NCBI GenBank assembly: GCA_041686375.1
Contig: JAWLEB010000001.1
Span: forward strand, 128,745 to 192,744
Source: JAGXLC01 sp041686375
GTDB lineage: Bacteria > Bacteroidota > Bacteroidia > Bacteroidales > UBA12077
Length of the DNA: 64,000 bases
Direction: 5' to 3'
In this document: positions 8,024 through 17,153 of the stretch, one piece after another
Layout: every line of letters starts with the position of its first letter
Numbering within the stretch: the first letter of the stretch is position 1
Made by a program: the position numbers and the translations under genes
The notes under the pieces: generated by a model
The model's database searches: none
Told to the model about the DNA's origin: nothing
Seen by the model: the letters and a program-made list of their open reading frames with translations, nothing else

Positions 8024-11000
8024 ATGAAAAGATTTGTGTTATTGCTTTTTTGTCTTTCTTACGTGAGTCTAAATGTATTTGCACAGCAGCAAATTAGGGG
8101 TAGAGTTACTGAAGTAGGAACTCAGGAACCTATATTAGGCGCTTCTGTTGTTATAAAAGATTATCCTGAAATAGGAACTACAACGGATTTGGATGGTTAT
8201 TATTCACTGGAAAATATCCCTGATGATGCATCCGCCATTGAGGTGAGTTATGTTGGAATGCATAAGCAATATATTGCAATTAAAAGTCGTGATACCATCA
8301 ATATAACATTAAAACCGAAACTTACTGAATTAGATAGGGTTATTGTTGCAGGAGTAGCTGTAGAAACGTCACCGGAGAAGATGACTGTTTCGGTAGAGCG
8401 CCTTGATGCAGATCGGCTCAGCCAGGTCCCTTCCCTGAGTGCATCAACCTCATTACAAGGTAAAGTTGCCGGAGTAAATGTTACGCAACCTTCTGGTCAA
8501 CCTGGATCAGGAGCCACAATACAGCTTAGAGGAGCCACATCTATGATAGGTAGTCAGGAGCCTTTGATTATTGTTGATGGAACTATATTTCAGGGAAATC
8601 TTGGGGATATTGGCTCTGATGATATAGAAAGCATTGAAGTTGTAAAAGGAGCTTCTGCTTCCGCCTTATATGGTTCTCAGGCAGGGAATGGCGTTGTGGT
8701 TATTAACACCAAAAGAGGAGATCAGTTGGAAGAAGATGAAACTGCAATTGAGATAAGAAATGAGCTTGGCGTCAGTTATATAAATAATTATATTGACCTT
8801 GCCGAACATCATCAATATTCTCTTAAAGACCCTGATAATCCTGGAGATACATATACCGACTATGCAGGGGTTTATTTTCCTGAAAATTATTCTCATGGTT
8901 CACATCCAGAAATTCTTGGTTCCAGGGGTATTGATCCTGACCATTATGTGGATAATTTATATGCTTTTACTAATGATTTACAAAAGCAGTTTTTCAAGAG
9001 AGGGCAAAACTCTGTAAATTATGTGGGTATTAGCAGGAAAACAGAGGGAACAAATTTTCATCTTTCTTTTGAAAATAACCAGCAAGGAGGCATTATCGAA
9101 GAGACTGAAGGATATAATCGAAAGACATTTCGGGCTAATATTGATGTTGATTTAGCCGATTATTTAACCGTTTCAACCTCTAATATGTTTTCCAATGTTT
9201 TATCTAAAAATCCCGGAGGGGTGAACCTGTTTAATGGTGGTGCATTTTTTGATGTGTTATTTACTTTGCCTGATGTTGACTTAACATGGGAAAATGAAGA
9301 AAACGAGCAGCCATACGATCTTGATCCCAGTTATTGGAATAGTCAAGAAACCAACCCTCTATACCAGGTGGCTAATATTGAAGAGGAACTACAAAAGAAT
9401 ATCATTATAGGTAATTATGAGGCAATATATAACCCCGTAAGCTCAATTGATATTGCTGTTAACTATTCTTTTGACAGACGTACAACAAATCATGAAGAAT
9501 TAGAACCTTATGACTATTTGGTGAAAGGTTCAACGAAGGGTATTCTCAATAAGTCAAAAGGTAGCTTATATAACAGTAATAGCTTGACAATGAACCAAAC
9601 ATTACAGGCTACTGCCCATTTTAGTAAAAAATTTGATGACTGGAATACGAATTTTAAGTTGAGTTATTTATTTGAAGATTATCATTATAAATTTTCTTCA
9701 ATTTATGGTACTAAATTTTCTGTTAGTGGTAATCCGACACTTGATGCCATTTCAGGAGAGCATCAGGCAAGTAGCTATGAAGAGACTGTAAAAGCTGAAA
9801 ATGTTTTTGGTATTGCCCAGCTGGATTATAAAGCTAAGTACCTGTTTGACGTTATGTATCGCTATGATGGTTCATCAAAGTTTGGAGAGGATACCAGATG
9901 GCATTCGTATTATCGTATATCTGGAGGGTGGCGGCTTACTGAAGATATTAATATTCCGGGTTTTCAGGAGTTGAAATTTCGAGCTGCCTATGGAACATCA
10001 GGACAAAGACCGGGTTATGCTGCGCAATATGAAACATACACTGTGAATCCGGGTGGTAATTACTTTAAATCAACCTTTGGCAACAAAAATCTGCAACCGT
10101 CAACAACAAAGGAAACTGAGATTGCAATGGATGCTTCCTTTCTTGAAAGTTTTAAACTTAATGTAAGTTACTCTTTATCCGAAACAAAAGATGTATTTAT
10201 GGAGCGTAACCTCCCTGCATATCATGGATGGAACACCCAGTGGGATAATGCAGGGGCTATGGAATCGGAAGTTTATGAAGCATCATTGAGAGCAAACATC
10301 ATTCAGTCAGATCATTTTTCATGGAGTTCTATGATAACTTTTGATCATATACGAACCAAAATTACTGACCTTGATGTTCCCCCTAAGCTAATTGGCACCG
10401 AGGCACAAGAGTCTAAAGCTTTTTATCTCCGTGAGAACGAGACGTTTGGAATTATTTATGGAGAAAAGTTTCTTACCAGTGTGAATGAGCTTCCTGAAGG
10501 AGTGAATAAAGACGATTACACTGTAAATTCTGATGGATATGTTATATTAAAAGGAACGGAAGGGACAGTTTTGGAATCTCCTGTAAAGATGACTGATGAA
10601 GAAGGCAATGCTGAACAGGTTAAAATTGGAGATACCAACCCCGATTTTAACATGGGCTTTTCCAATACATTCAAATTTTGGGGCGTTACCCTATATGCAC
10701 TAGTAGATTGGCAATATGGAGGAGATGTATATAACAGAACCCGGCAATGGCTTTATAGAGATAACAGGGCAGGGGACCTAGATCAGTATGGAAAACCTGA
10801 AAATGCAAAAAAAACGTATGATTATTATTCCAGCTTATATAATGTTAATCGGATAACATCTGAATTTGTTGAGGATGCATCTTATATTAAGATCAGAGAA
10901 GCGGCAGTATACTATAACTTTAATCTTTCTCAAAGTTTTATAAGGGAGCTAAAAATAGGGTTAATAGGAAGGAACCTCTATACATTTACGGATTATAAAG

Positions 11001-11131
11001 GATATGATCCGGAGGTTGCAATGCCGAAATATGCTGAAAGCGGTGTACCGGGATCAAGTTATTATAAAATTGATGCATATTCATACCCTAATCATGCTAC
11101 TATATCTGGTTCATTGACAATTAAATTTTAA
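8024..11131 (+). CDS. SusC/RagA-type TonB-linked outer-membrane transporter
   Basis: The 1035-residue protein forms the outer-membrane barrel of a nutrient-uptake complex that works with a SusD lipoprotein and is energised by TonB. It has a signal peptide ending near AQQQ (residues 21-24), a carboxypeptidase-like N-terminal extension (about 22-105, GRVTEVGTQEPILGASV), a plug domain (about 115-235, including LQGKVAGVNV and IQLRGATS), and a long beta-barrel ending in an aromatic-poor LTIKF C-terminus. The SusD partner starts 20 bp downstream. The substrate cannot be read from sequence: no glycoside hydrolase or peptidase gene lies beside it, and no ECF sigma/anti-sigma pair is nearby. Confidence 0.93.
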   Translation: MKRFVLLLFCLSYVSLNVFAQQQIRGRVTEVGTQEPILGASVVIKDYPEIGTTTDLDGYYSLENIPDDASAIEVSYVGMHKQYIAIKSRDTINITLKPKLTELDRVIVAGVAVETSPEKMTVSVERLDADRLSQVPSLSASTSLQGKVAGVNVTQPSGQPGSGATIQLRGATSMIGSQEPLIIVDGTIFQGNLGDIGSDDIESIEVVKGASASALYGSQAGNGVVVINTKRGDQLEEDETAIEIRNELGVSYINNYIDLAEHHQYSLKDPDNPGDTYTDYAGVYFPENYSHGSHPEILGSRGIDPDHYVDNLYAFTNDLQKQFFKRGQNSVNYVGISRKTEGTNFHLSFENNQQGGIIEETEGYNRKTFRANIDVDLADYLTVSTSNMFSNVLSKNPGGVNLFNGGAFFDVLFTLPDVDLTWENEENEQPYDLDPSYWNSQETNPLYQVANIEEELQKNIIIGNYEAIYNPVSSIDIAVNYSFDRRTTNHEELEPYDYLVKGSTKGILNKSKGSLYNSNSLTMNQTLQATAHFSKKFDDWNTNFKLSYLFEDYHYKFSSIYGTKFSVSGNPTLDAISGEHQASSYEETVKAENVFGIAQLDYKAKYLFDVMYRYDGSSKFGEDTRWHSYYRISGGWRLTEDINIPGFQELKFRAAYGTSGQRPGYAAQYETYTVNPGGNYFKSTFGNKNLQPSTTKETEIAMDASFLESFKLNVSYSLSETKDVFMERNLPAYHGWNTQWDNAGAMESEVYEASLRANIIQSDHFSWSSMITFDHIRTKITDLDVPPKLIGTEAQESKAFYLRENETFGIIYGEKFLTSVNELPEGVNKDDYTVNSDGYVILKGTEGTVLESPVKMTDEEGNAEQVKIGDTNPDFNMGFSNTFKFWGVTLYALVDWQYGGDVYNRTRQWLYRDNRAGDLDQYGKPENAKKTYDYYSSLYNVNRITSEFVEDASYIKIREAAVYYNFNLSQSFIRELKIGLIGRNLYTFTDYKGYDPEVAMPKYAESGVPGSSYYKIDAYSYPNHATISGSLTIKF

Positions 11132-11151
11132 AAGAATAAAATTATTAACTT

Positions 11152-12699
11152 ATGAAAAGCTATATATATATATTTATACTTTTTAGTTTGACTTTAACAA
11201 TAAATGGTTGTCAGAATTTAGAGGTAGATAATCCAAATCATCCTGATCAGGACAATGTGTTGACTGATGCCAGTAGTTTAAAAAATTTAGCGGGGAGTAT
11301 TTTTCAAAATTGGTATTTGTATAATGTAGGATACGAGGAAACTCCTGCATTTATGTTAGGGACTGCTGCAGATGCAACTAGTTCATCCTGGGGCAACTTT
11401 GGTATGCAAGATATGAGTTATGAACCCCGGATAGAATGGAATAACCTGCCCTCATACATGGATTCAGATATGACGGAGGAATTTTTTAATAACATGTATT
11501 CTTTGCTATCCCAGAGCAATGATGTTTTAACGGCAATCAGATCGGACTCTGTTATTAATGCTGAGCTCGGCCAGGATAGAGAGATGGTAAAAGCAGTTGC
11601 TAGATTGGGACAGGGCATAGCTTTAGGATATATTGGATTGGTTTTTGACCAGGGTTATATCGTTAAAGAAGATGTTGACCTAACAAAGGACATTGAATTA
11701 CAGAGTTATGACGATGTGATTGAAGCTTCCATCAGATCGCTGGATCAGGCTATTGAGATTGCTCAACAGAATTATTTTGTCATTCCTGAAGAGTGGATTA
11801 ATGGATCTACAATGAATAGTGAAAGATTTAGACGATTAGCAAACTTTATGGCTGCAAAGATTCTCCTTTCTGAGCCCAGAAATTCAGGGGAAAATGAATA
11901 TATAGACCGTTGGGAAAAGATTCTGGGATATGCGAAGGAGGGTATTGTGAATGATTATACCATAACGGCAGATAACAGTGTCGGTTCATGGGCTTCATTA
12001 TACCATTTTTATGCTACTAATACAACATGGGGCAGGGTTGATATGCGGGTTGTTTCAATGATAGATACTTGTGATCTTCCACCTGTTTGGCCTGAAAAAT
12101 ACCAGGGAGACCATACCCGGTTTTCAAATCAGGGGGTCGCTTACAGCCCTGATGACAGATTAGAGAAGGATTTCCAATTTATGGCAACCCATTTTTTTAG
12201 CCCGGACAGAGGGTATTATCATTATTCAACTTATCGATACAAACGTTTTGATGACCTTCGACAAACCGGTTTCCCGGGTCAGGGCACTATCCCTCTGTAC
12301 CGGAAAGCTGAAAATGACTACATGTTAGCCGAAGCATATGCCAGAACAAATCAAGTTACAGAAGCTATTGAAGTTATGAATGATTCGGAGTGCGCACGTA
12401 TTGATCGTGGGGGGGAAGAGATGGCTATTGATGAAGAAAATGCAACAAAACAGGATGTTTTAGATGCAATTTTTTATGAACGTACTATTGAACTGTTTAG
12501 TAATAATCTTGGGATACAATTTTTTGATATGAGACGTAACGATAAACTTCAAATAGGTACACCCCTTCACTTGCCTGTTCCAGGGGCTGAGCTGGAAACA
12601 TTGGAAATGGAAAATTATACATATGGCGGAGTTAATAGGGCAGATGGGGAAAATACATCGGATGGTGGCTGGAAAGAGGAATATTATGAGGAAAATTAA
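11152..12699 (+). CDS. SusD/RagB-type surface lipoprotein
   Basis: This 515-residue lipoprotein forms the substrate-binding lid over the SusC barrel. A lipobox (INGC) gives a lipid-modified Cys near residue 20, followed by the family start (NLEVDNPNHPD). TPR-like helical segments follow, and the C-terminal part has the usual LAEAYAR and YERTIELF-type helices (near 395 and 440). It is 20 bp after susC and clearly co-transcribed. SusD proteins bind oligosaccharides or peptides; the ligand is unknown here. Confidence 0.92.
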   Translation: MKSYIYIFILFSLTLTINGCQNLEVDNPNHPDQDNVLTDASSLKNLAGSIFQNWYLYNVGYEETPAFMLGTAADATSSSWGNFGMQDMSYEPRIEWNNLPSYMDSDMTEEFFNNMYSLLSQSNDVLTAIRSDSVINAELGQDREMVKAVARLGQGIALGYIGLVFDQGYIVKEDVDLTKDIELQSYDDVIEASIRSLDQAIEIAQQNYFVIPEEWINGSTMNSERFRRLANFMAAKILLSEPRNSGENEYIDRWEKILGYAKEGIVNDYTITADNSVGSWASLYHFYATNTTWGRVDMRVVSMIDTCDLPPVWPEKYQGDHTRFSNQGVAYSPDDRLEKDFQFMATHFFSPDRGYYHYSTYRYKRFDDLRQTGFPGQGTIPLYRKAENDYMLAEAYARTNQVTEAIEVMNDSECARIDRGGEEMAIDEENATKQDVLDAIFYERTIELFSNNLGIQFFDMRRNDKLQIGTPLHLPVPGAELETLEMENYTYGGVNRADGENTSDGGWKEEYYEEN

Positions 12700-12830
12700 A
12701 ATAGAATTAGTATTTTGTTAACGGGTTATGATTATTTGTTGTTAATGATGAAAAATTTTCCTGAAACGTTTAACGATATTAGTAAGAAAAATATTTGTTT
12801 GTCCAAATTTCCCTGATAAAGAATATTAAT

Positions 12831-13607
12831 ATGGAAAGATTTAAAGAAATATTGTTCATTACTGTTTTTTTCATGATTGTTAGTTTAATGCTTTTTGTAA
12901 GTTGCGAGGAGAAAGAAAATGATTATGATTTTGATCAAATAGAACCACGTTTGGTGGGGGGTATTTCTGGTCCGAAACTAGCAACGGCTACGGGTTTTAC
13001 AGAGTATGATTATAGTGTTCTGCATAGAGGTGGCTCGGAATATACCTGGTCCGTTGATAATGAAGAATATGTTGAGTATATTGAGCAAAATAACGATTAT
13101 CCCAATGAAGCAGAAATTATGTATGCTGAATTAAATGATACGTCTCATGTTAAAATTACGGTTGAAGAAACTACAAAGGGAGGGGAAAAGGCTTCCACTA
13201 CTGATTCTGTCACGCTTTTGCCTTATTGTCCCTATCCAGTGGAAAATTATAGGGGTTTTTATCTAAGTAGTAATACAATAGATGTTGCTGATACAGTATT
13301 TGCGGATACAACGGACGCCTCAAATCAGCTTAGATTATATGGATTAGCCAATTTTATTACAGATTCTACCCGGTGGGATGAGAAATGGCTTTTAGGTGAC
13401 GGCTCTTGTACGATGGATTTCTATTGCAATAATGTAGTAAAAATTGAACAACAATGGATTGGTGATTCAGACTATCCTTCCTCCTATTTTATTCAGGGCT
13501 CAGGAACCGTAGACACAACAAATAATGTCATAACCCTCTTTTATAGTATTCTTTATGATGAAACGGGAGTAAAAACTGTTTCAACTACTTTAAGTTTTGT
13601 TAATTAA
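12831..13607 (+). CDS. Putative surface lipoprotein with a PKD/Ig-like N-terminal domain
   Basis: The ATG at 12831 gives a 258-residue protein with a lipoprotein signal ending in LFVSC (Cys near residue 24); an upstream in-frame start at 12795 would put extra residues before the signal and is less likely. Residues about 35-125 look like an Ig/PKD-type beta domain (TYTWSVDNEEYV-like pattern). The rest resembles the beta-rich C-terminal part of lipoproteins encoded after SusC/SusD pairs, such as SusE-like ligand-binding proteins. It follows susD by 131 bp. Its role in substrate capture is inferred from position. Confidence 0.7.
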   Translation: MERFKEILFITVFFMIVSLMLFVSCEEKENDYDFDQIEPRLVGGISGPKLATATGFTEYDYSVLHRGGSEYTWSVDNEEYVEYIEQNNDYPNEAEIMYAELNDTSHVKITVEETTKGGEKASTTDSVTLLPYCPYPVENYRGFYLSSNTIDVADTVFADTTDASNQLRLYGLANFITDSTRWDEKWLLGDGSCTMDFYCNNVVKIEQQWIGDSDYPSSYFIQGSGTVDTTNNVITLFYSILYDETGVKTVSTTLSFVN

Positions 13608-13677
13608 AAAAGATGAATAAGATTTTTATTATTACATTTTTGGATAATCATGTAGATACTCAAAAAAGATTTCAACT

Positions 13678-16179
13678 CTATTTTTCAAGTATTTCAAATT
13701 CTACTCTTCTGTTTTCTTGACGTCCCTCTGGTGTATCATTAGGAGCTATAGGTTCTATAAATGAGTACCCTTTATACTCTAAGCGTGATTCATCTATGCC
13801 ATGACCTATCAGGTAATCTACTACACTTTTAGCTCTGTTTGTAGATAGTTCTTTATTCACTGAATAGGAACCGACATTGTCAGTATGTCCTGCAATTTCA
13901 AGCCTGAGGTCTTCATTGTTTCTGATCAGTTCCACAACTTTGTTTAATTCTTCATAAGATTCAGGTTTAAGTTTTGCTTTACCTGTTTCGAAGAAAATGT
14001 TTTCTATAACTACTTTTTTCCCAACTTCAATAGGGTCAAGGTTGAAATCATTGTAAATAGTATCATTTTTAACTTGTAAATTGGTTAAATCAACTTGTTC
14101 GGCATAATAAAGATACTTATCAGCAGTGATCTCAATGCCATACTTTTTAATTTCAGGCAGTTTTACTTTGTATGATCCATCTTCACCACTAAGGAATGTT
14201 GCAATGATTTTATTTTCGTCATTATCTATGAGTTGAATTTTTGCTTTTATCCCCTCGTTGCTTTGCTTATCTTTTATCTTTCCTGTAAGATAAGTAACCT
14301 CTTCTTTTGGTATTTCCTTTAAAACCAAGTCCATTAGTTCGTTTAAATTAACCAATCCCTGCTCTTTGCCCCTGGTGTAATATTCTTCTTGCAAAGAGTT
14401 ATAACCTTCTTTTTCAAAAGTTAGGTAGTAATCGGCGTTTTCCTCTAGTTTGATTTTAAATTCGCCTTTATCGTTTGTTTGATATGTTGATTCTTCTGAT
14501 GTTAATCTGTTTTTAACAATAATGTTTACATTTTCAAGGGTTTCCTTGCTTTCTTTACCGTATACTTTTCCCGATATTCCCCATACAGGTTTCTTTTTAA
14601 GATGGATGTTATACTCAAATGTATCTCTTTGTGTTATGAGTTCAGAATTTTGTAACTCCTTTTCTGCCTGGAAATATTCTTCATGATTAGCTTTTATAGT
14701 ATAGTCTTTTGTTGGGTCCACATAAAAGCTATAATCTATTTGTTCGTTTGCAGGAACCTGGCTGATATGGTTACCCTCCGAATCGACTAATTTCACAGAT
14801 GGATTGTTAATACTCTGCTCTGTTTCGTCATCCATAATCTGGCCTGATAAAACAAGCTTTTCTTTGCTGTCTCTTGTCATTCGGAATTTATAAATATCAT
14901 CACTTCCTTTGCCCCCTTTTCTGTTCGACGCAAAATATCCTTCTTTCTGGTTCTGTTTCACATAAATGCTGAAATCATCAAATCTTGTATTTAGTGGATA
15001 TCCCATATTTTCTATCTTATATTCGCCATTTTCTTTTACGGCTTTAAAGATATCAAGGCCACCAAGTCCGGGATGTCCATCAGATGAAAAATACAAGGTG
15101 CCTGACTCATGAATAAAAGGAAACATTTCATCTCTTTCTGTATTAATTTCACTTCCGGCATTTATGGGATCTGACCATCCTGAGCCTTCCCTTACGCTAT
15201 AGTAAATATCCGATCCTCCATAACCGTCATCTTTATCGGATGTGTAAAAAATAGTGTCTGAGTTCACAGAAATAGATGGGTGGGAACATGAATAATTATC
15301 GCTGTTAAAAGAAAGTTCTTCAGGGGTTTTAATTTTTTCATTTGTTATTTTTGAATGAAAAATTTTTAAATGATTGATCTCATCTTTGCCTCTTACGGGG
15401 AAAAATGCTAAATTTTTATTGTTGCTAGAGAAATATATCTCATTCCCGTTTTTGCTAAAACATACCGGCCCGTCATGAAATTTTGAATTCACCTTGCTGG
15501 ATATTCTTTTGGGTGTAATATCTAAATTATCCAGTTCAATTTTATAGACATCCAAAAATGGCGTTTCATCCCATGCATATTGATACTTGATAATTTCATC
15601 CCGGTTACTTGGTGAGGTAAAATACAGATAATCGTCATGGATTGTGGGCCCGAATTCGGAATGCTCGGAATTGAAGGGAAGAGTGTCAATTTCATATCTT
15701 GGAAAAGATTTGATTTCTGTTGCACGTTCTGCCAGATTTAATTGATCATTCATGGCTGTTTCGCTGTTTTGTGCTTTAGTATAACGTTCCAGCCATTTTT
15801 CGGCTTCTTCGTATTTTCCGCTGTATTTTAAGACCTTAACAAGGTTGTATACATCTTTTTGTCTGTGAATAGTGCTTGTCACCAATATTTTATAATATTT
15901 TTCCGCTTTATTTATTTGACGGGTTTTATAATAAGAATCGGCGAGTTTTTGGTAGATGTTGGCATCAAGATAATTTTGCTCAATAAGCTGTTCGAAAAGG
16001 TCAATTGCCTCTTTGTATGCCATCTCTTCATAAGCTTCATGTGCTTCTTTAATCAGACTTTCATCTATAGAAATTATTGTATTTTTTTTAGTGGTATCTT
16101 GCTCAGATTGGGAAAAGGAATCTGCTGCAGATACAATAATAATGGTTATCAGGAAGATTGTATAAGTTGTATTTCGCAT
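13678..16179 (-). CDS. OmpA-family protein with TPR, PD40 propeller and carboxypeptidase-like domains (PorE-like)
   Basis: The 833-residue protein has a signal peptide (cleavage near FSQ, residue 24), TPR-like helices (about 35-140), a WD40/PD40-type propeller (about 165-435, with repeated YFSSD/YFTS motifs), carboxypeptidase-like repeats (about 445-690), and a C-terminal OmpA peptidoglycan-binding domain (about 715-833) containing the motif IAGHTDNVGS. The same architecture is found in T9SS protein PorE of Porphyromonas, which anchors the translocon to peptidoglycan. It is the last gene of the adhesin/PorP cassette, 27 bp after the PorP-like gene. A dedicated partner of the adhesin is more likely than the housekeeping PorE, but both are possible. 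Confidence 0.85.
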   Translation of the reverse strand: MRNTTYTIFLITIIIVSAADSFSQSEQDTTKKNTIISIDESLIKEAHEAYEEMAYKEAIDLFEQLIEQNYLDANIYQKLADSYYKTRQINKAEKYYKILVTSTIHRQKDVYNLVKVLKYSGKYEEAEKWLERYTKAQNSETAMNDQLNLAERATEIKSFPRYEIDTLPFNSEHSEFGPTIHDDYLYFTSPSNRDEIIKYQYAWDETPFLDVYKIELDNLDITPKRISSKVNSKFHDGPVCFSKNGNEIYFSSNNKNLAFFPVRGKDEINHLKIFHSKITNEKIKTPEELSFNSDNYSCSHPSISVNSDTIFYTSDKDDGYGGSDIYYSVREGSGWSDPINAGSEINTERDEMFPFIHESGTLYFSSDGHPGLGGLDIFKAVKENGEYKIENMGYPLNTRFDDFSIYVKQNQKEGYFASNRKGGKGSDDIYKFRMTRDSKEKLVLSGQIMDDETEQSINNPSVKLVDSEGNHISQVPANEQIDYSFYVDPTKDYTIKANHEEYFQAEKELQNSELITQRDTFEYNIHLKKKPVWGISGKVYGKESKETLENVNIIVKNRLTSEESTYQTNDKGEFKIKLEENADYYLTFEKEGYNSLQEEYYTRGKEQGLVNLNELMDLVLKEIPKEEVTYLTGKIKDKQSNEGIKAKIQLIDNDENKIIATFLSGEDGSYKVKLPEIKKYGIEITADKYLYYAEQVDLTNLQVKNDTIYNDFNLDPIEVGKKVVIENIFFETGKAKLKPESYEELNKVVELIRNNEDLRLEIAGHTDNVGSYSVNKELSTNRAKSVVDYLIGHGIDESRLEYKGYSFIEPIAPNDTPEGRQENRRVEFEILEK

Positions 16180-16206
16180 AACTTTTTCAATTTTTGCTAT
16201 AGAATA

Positions 16207-17151
16207 TTAAAAATATCTTGGAGATTTGACTTTCCCCGGTTTGAAATCAACGAAATCAAAAGAAAACATTATTTCGTGGGTACCTATGGTTGTATTTGCA
16301 ATATCTGTAAAAGTATAGTCATATCCATAACCAACTGTTAGCCTGTCTGAAACTTTGATGTTAAAAAATGCACCGGCTGCATCTCCTGGCCGGAACATGC
16401 CTCCCAGCCAAATTCGCTCATCATATAGAAACTGAAAAGTTATATTATATGATAAGGGTGTATTAGCAACGGAGCTGGTGAATATAGACGGTTTGAATAT
16501 CCAATTGGAGTTCAGTTCCCAAATAAAACCACCTATGAAATAATAGTGATTACGGGTTTTAAAGTCATTATGCGAATAGCTTCCGTCCAAAGATGTTTCC
16601 AATAACCGTGGAGCTGAAAGTCCTACATAAAACTCATTAGAGTATAGATAAAAGCCAAAGCCCAGATTAGGATTTATTTTTTTTTCATTAGTTTCAAAAT
16701 TAGGGTCATCTCTGTCAATTAATCGTAAATCTTGAAACCCCGCAAAGTAACTGTTTATTCCTCCTTTAATACCCATAGAAAGGGTTAGTTCTTCATTTAA
16801 TGAAACTCTGTAGGCGTAATTCCCTGTGAAATAGGTGTTTTTAATCGGCCCGAAAACATCGTTAACAACAGTGATTCCTAAACCTACTTTACGATTAGAA
16901 ATAGGAGCATGGGCAGCCGCGCTATATGTTTTAGGAGCTCCATCAAGACCAACCCACTGAAGTCTGGTCATTGCATTAATATTAAGCGCTTCCCTGGTGC
17001 CTGCGTAAGCTGGATTTACCCAAAGTGTATTAAACATATATTGGGTAAACATTGGCTCATTTTGTGATAATGTTTTGTTTACTCCAATAATGAGCAAGAG
17101 AACAATCAGTGTTATGTTTTTTATCTTTATCATAAGATTTTTGTTTTGCAT
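16207..17151 (-). CDS. PorP/SprF-family type IX secretion outer-membrane protein
   Basis: This 314-residue protein is an outer-membrane beta-barrel of the PorP/SprF family. A signal peptide ends near LSQ (residue 30), followed by the family start EPMFTQYMFNTLWVNPAYAGTR. It begins two bases after the adhesin stop, which gives tight coupling; an alternative ATG at 17133 is also in frame. In Flavobacterium, SprF is encoded just downstream of the adhesin SprB and is needed for its secretion through its type B sorting domain. The same gene order here suggests the same pairing. A second member of the family lies at 41256-42209. Confidence 0.9.
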   Translation of the reverse strand: MQNKNLMIKIKNITLIVLLLIIGVNKTLSQNEPMFTQYMFNTLWVNPAYAGTREALNINAMTRLQWVGLDGAPKTYSAAAHAPISNRKVGLGITVVNDVFGPIKNTYFTGNYAYRVSLNEELTLSMGIKGGINSYFAGFQDLRLIDRDDPNFETNEKKINPNLGFGFYLYSNEFYVGLSAPRLLETSLDGSYSHNDFKTRNHYYFIGGFIWELNSNWIFKPSIFTSSVANTPLSYNITFQFLYDERIWLGGMFRPGDAAGAFFNIKVSDRLTVGYGYDYTFTDIANTTIGTHEIMFSFDFVDFKPGKVKSPRYF

Positions 17152-17153
17152 AA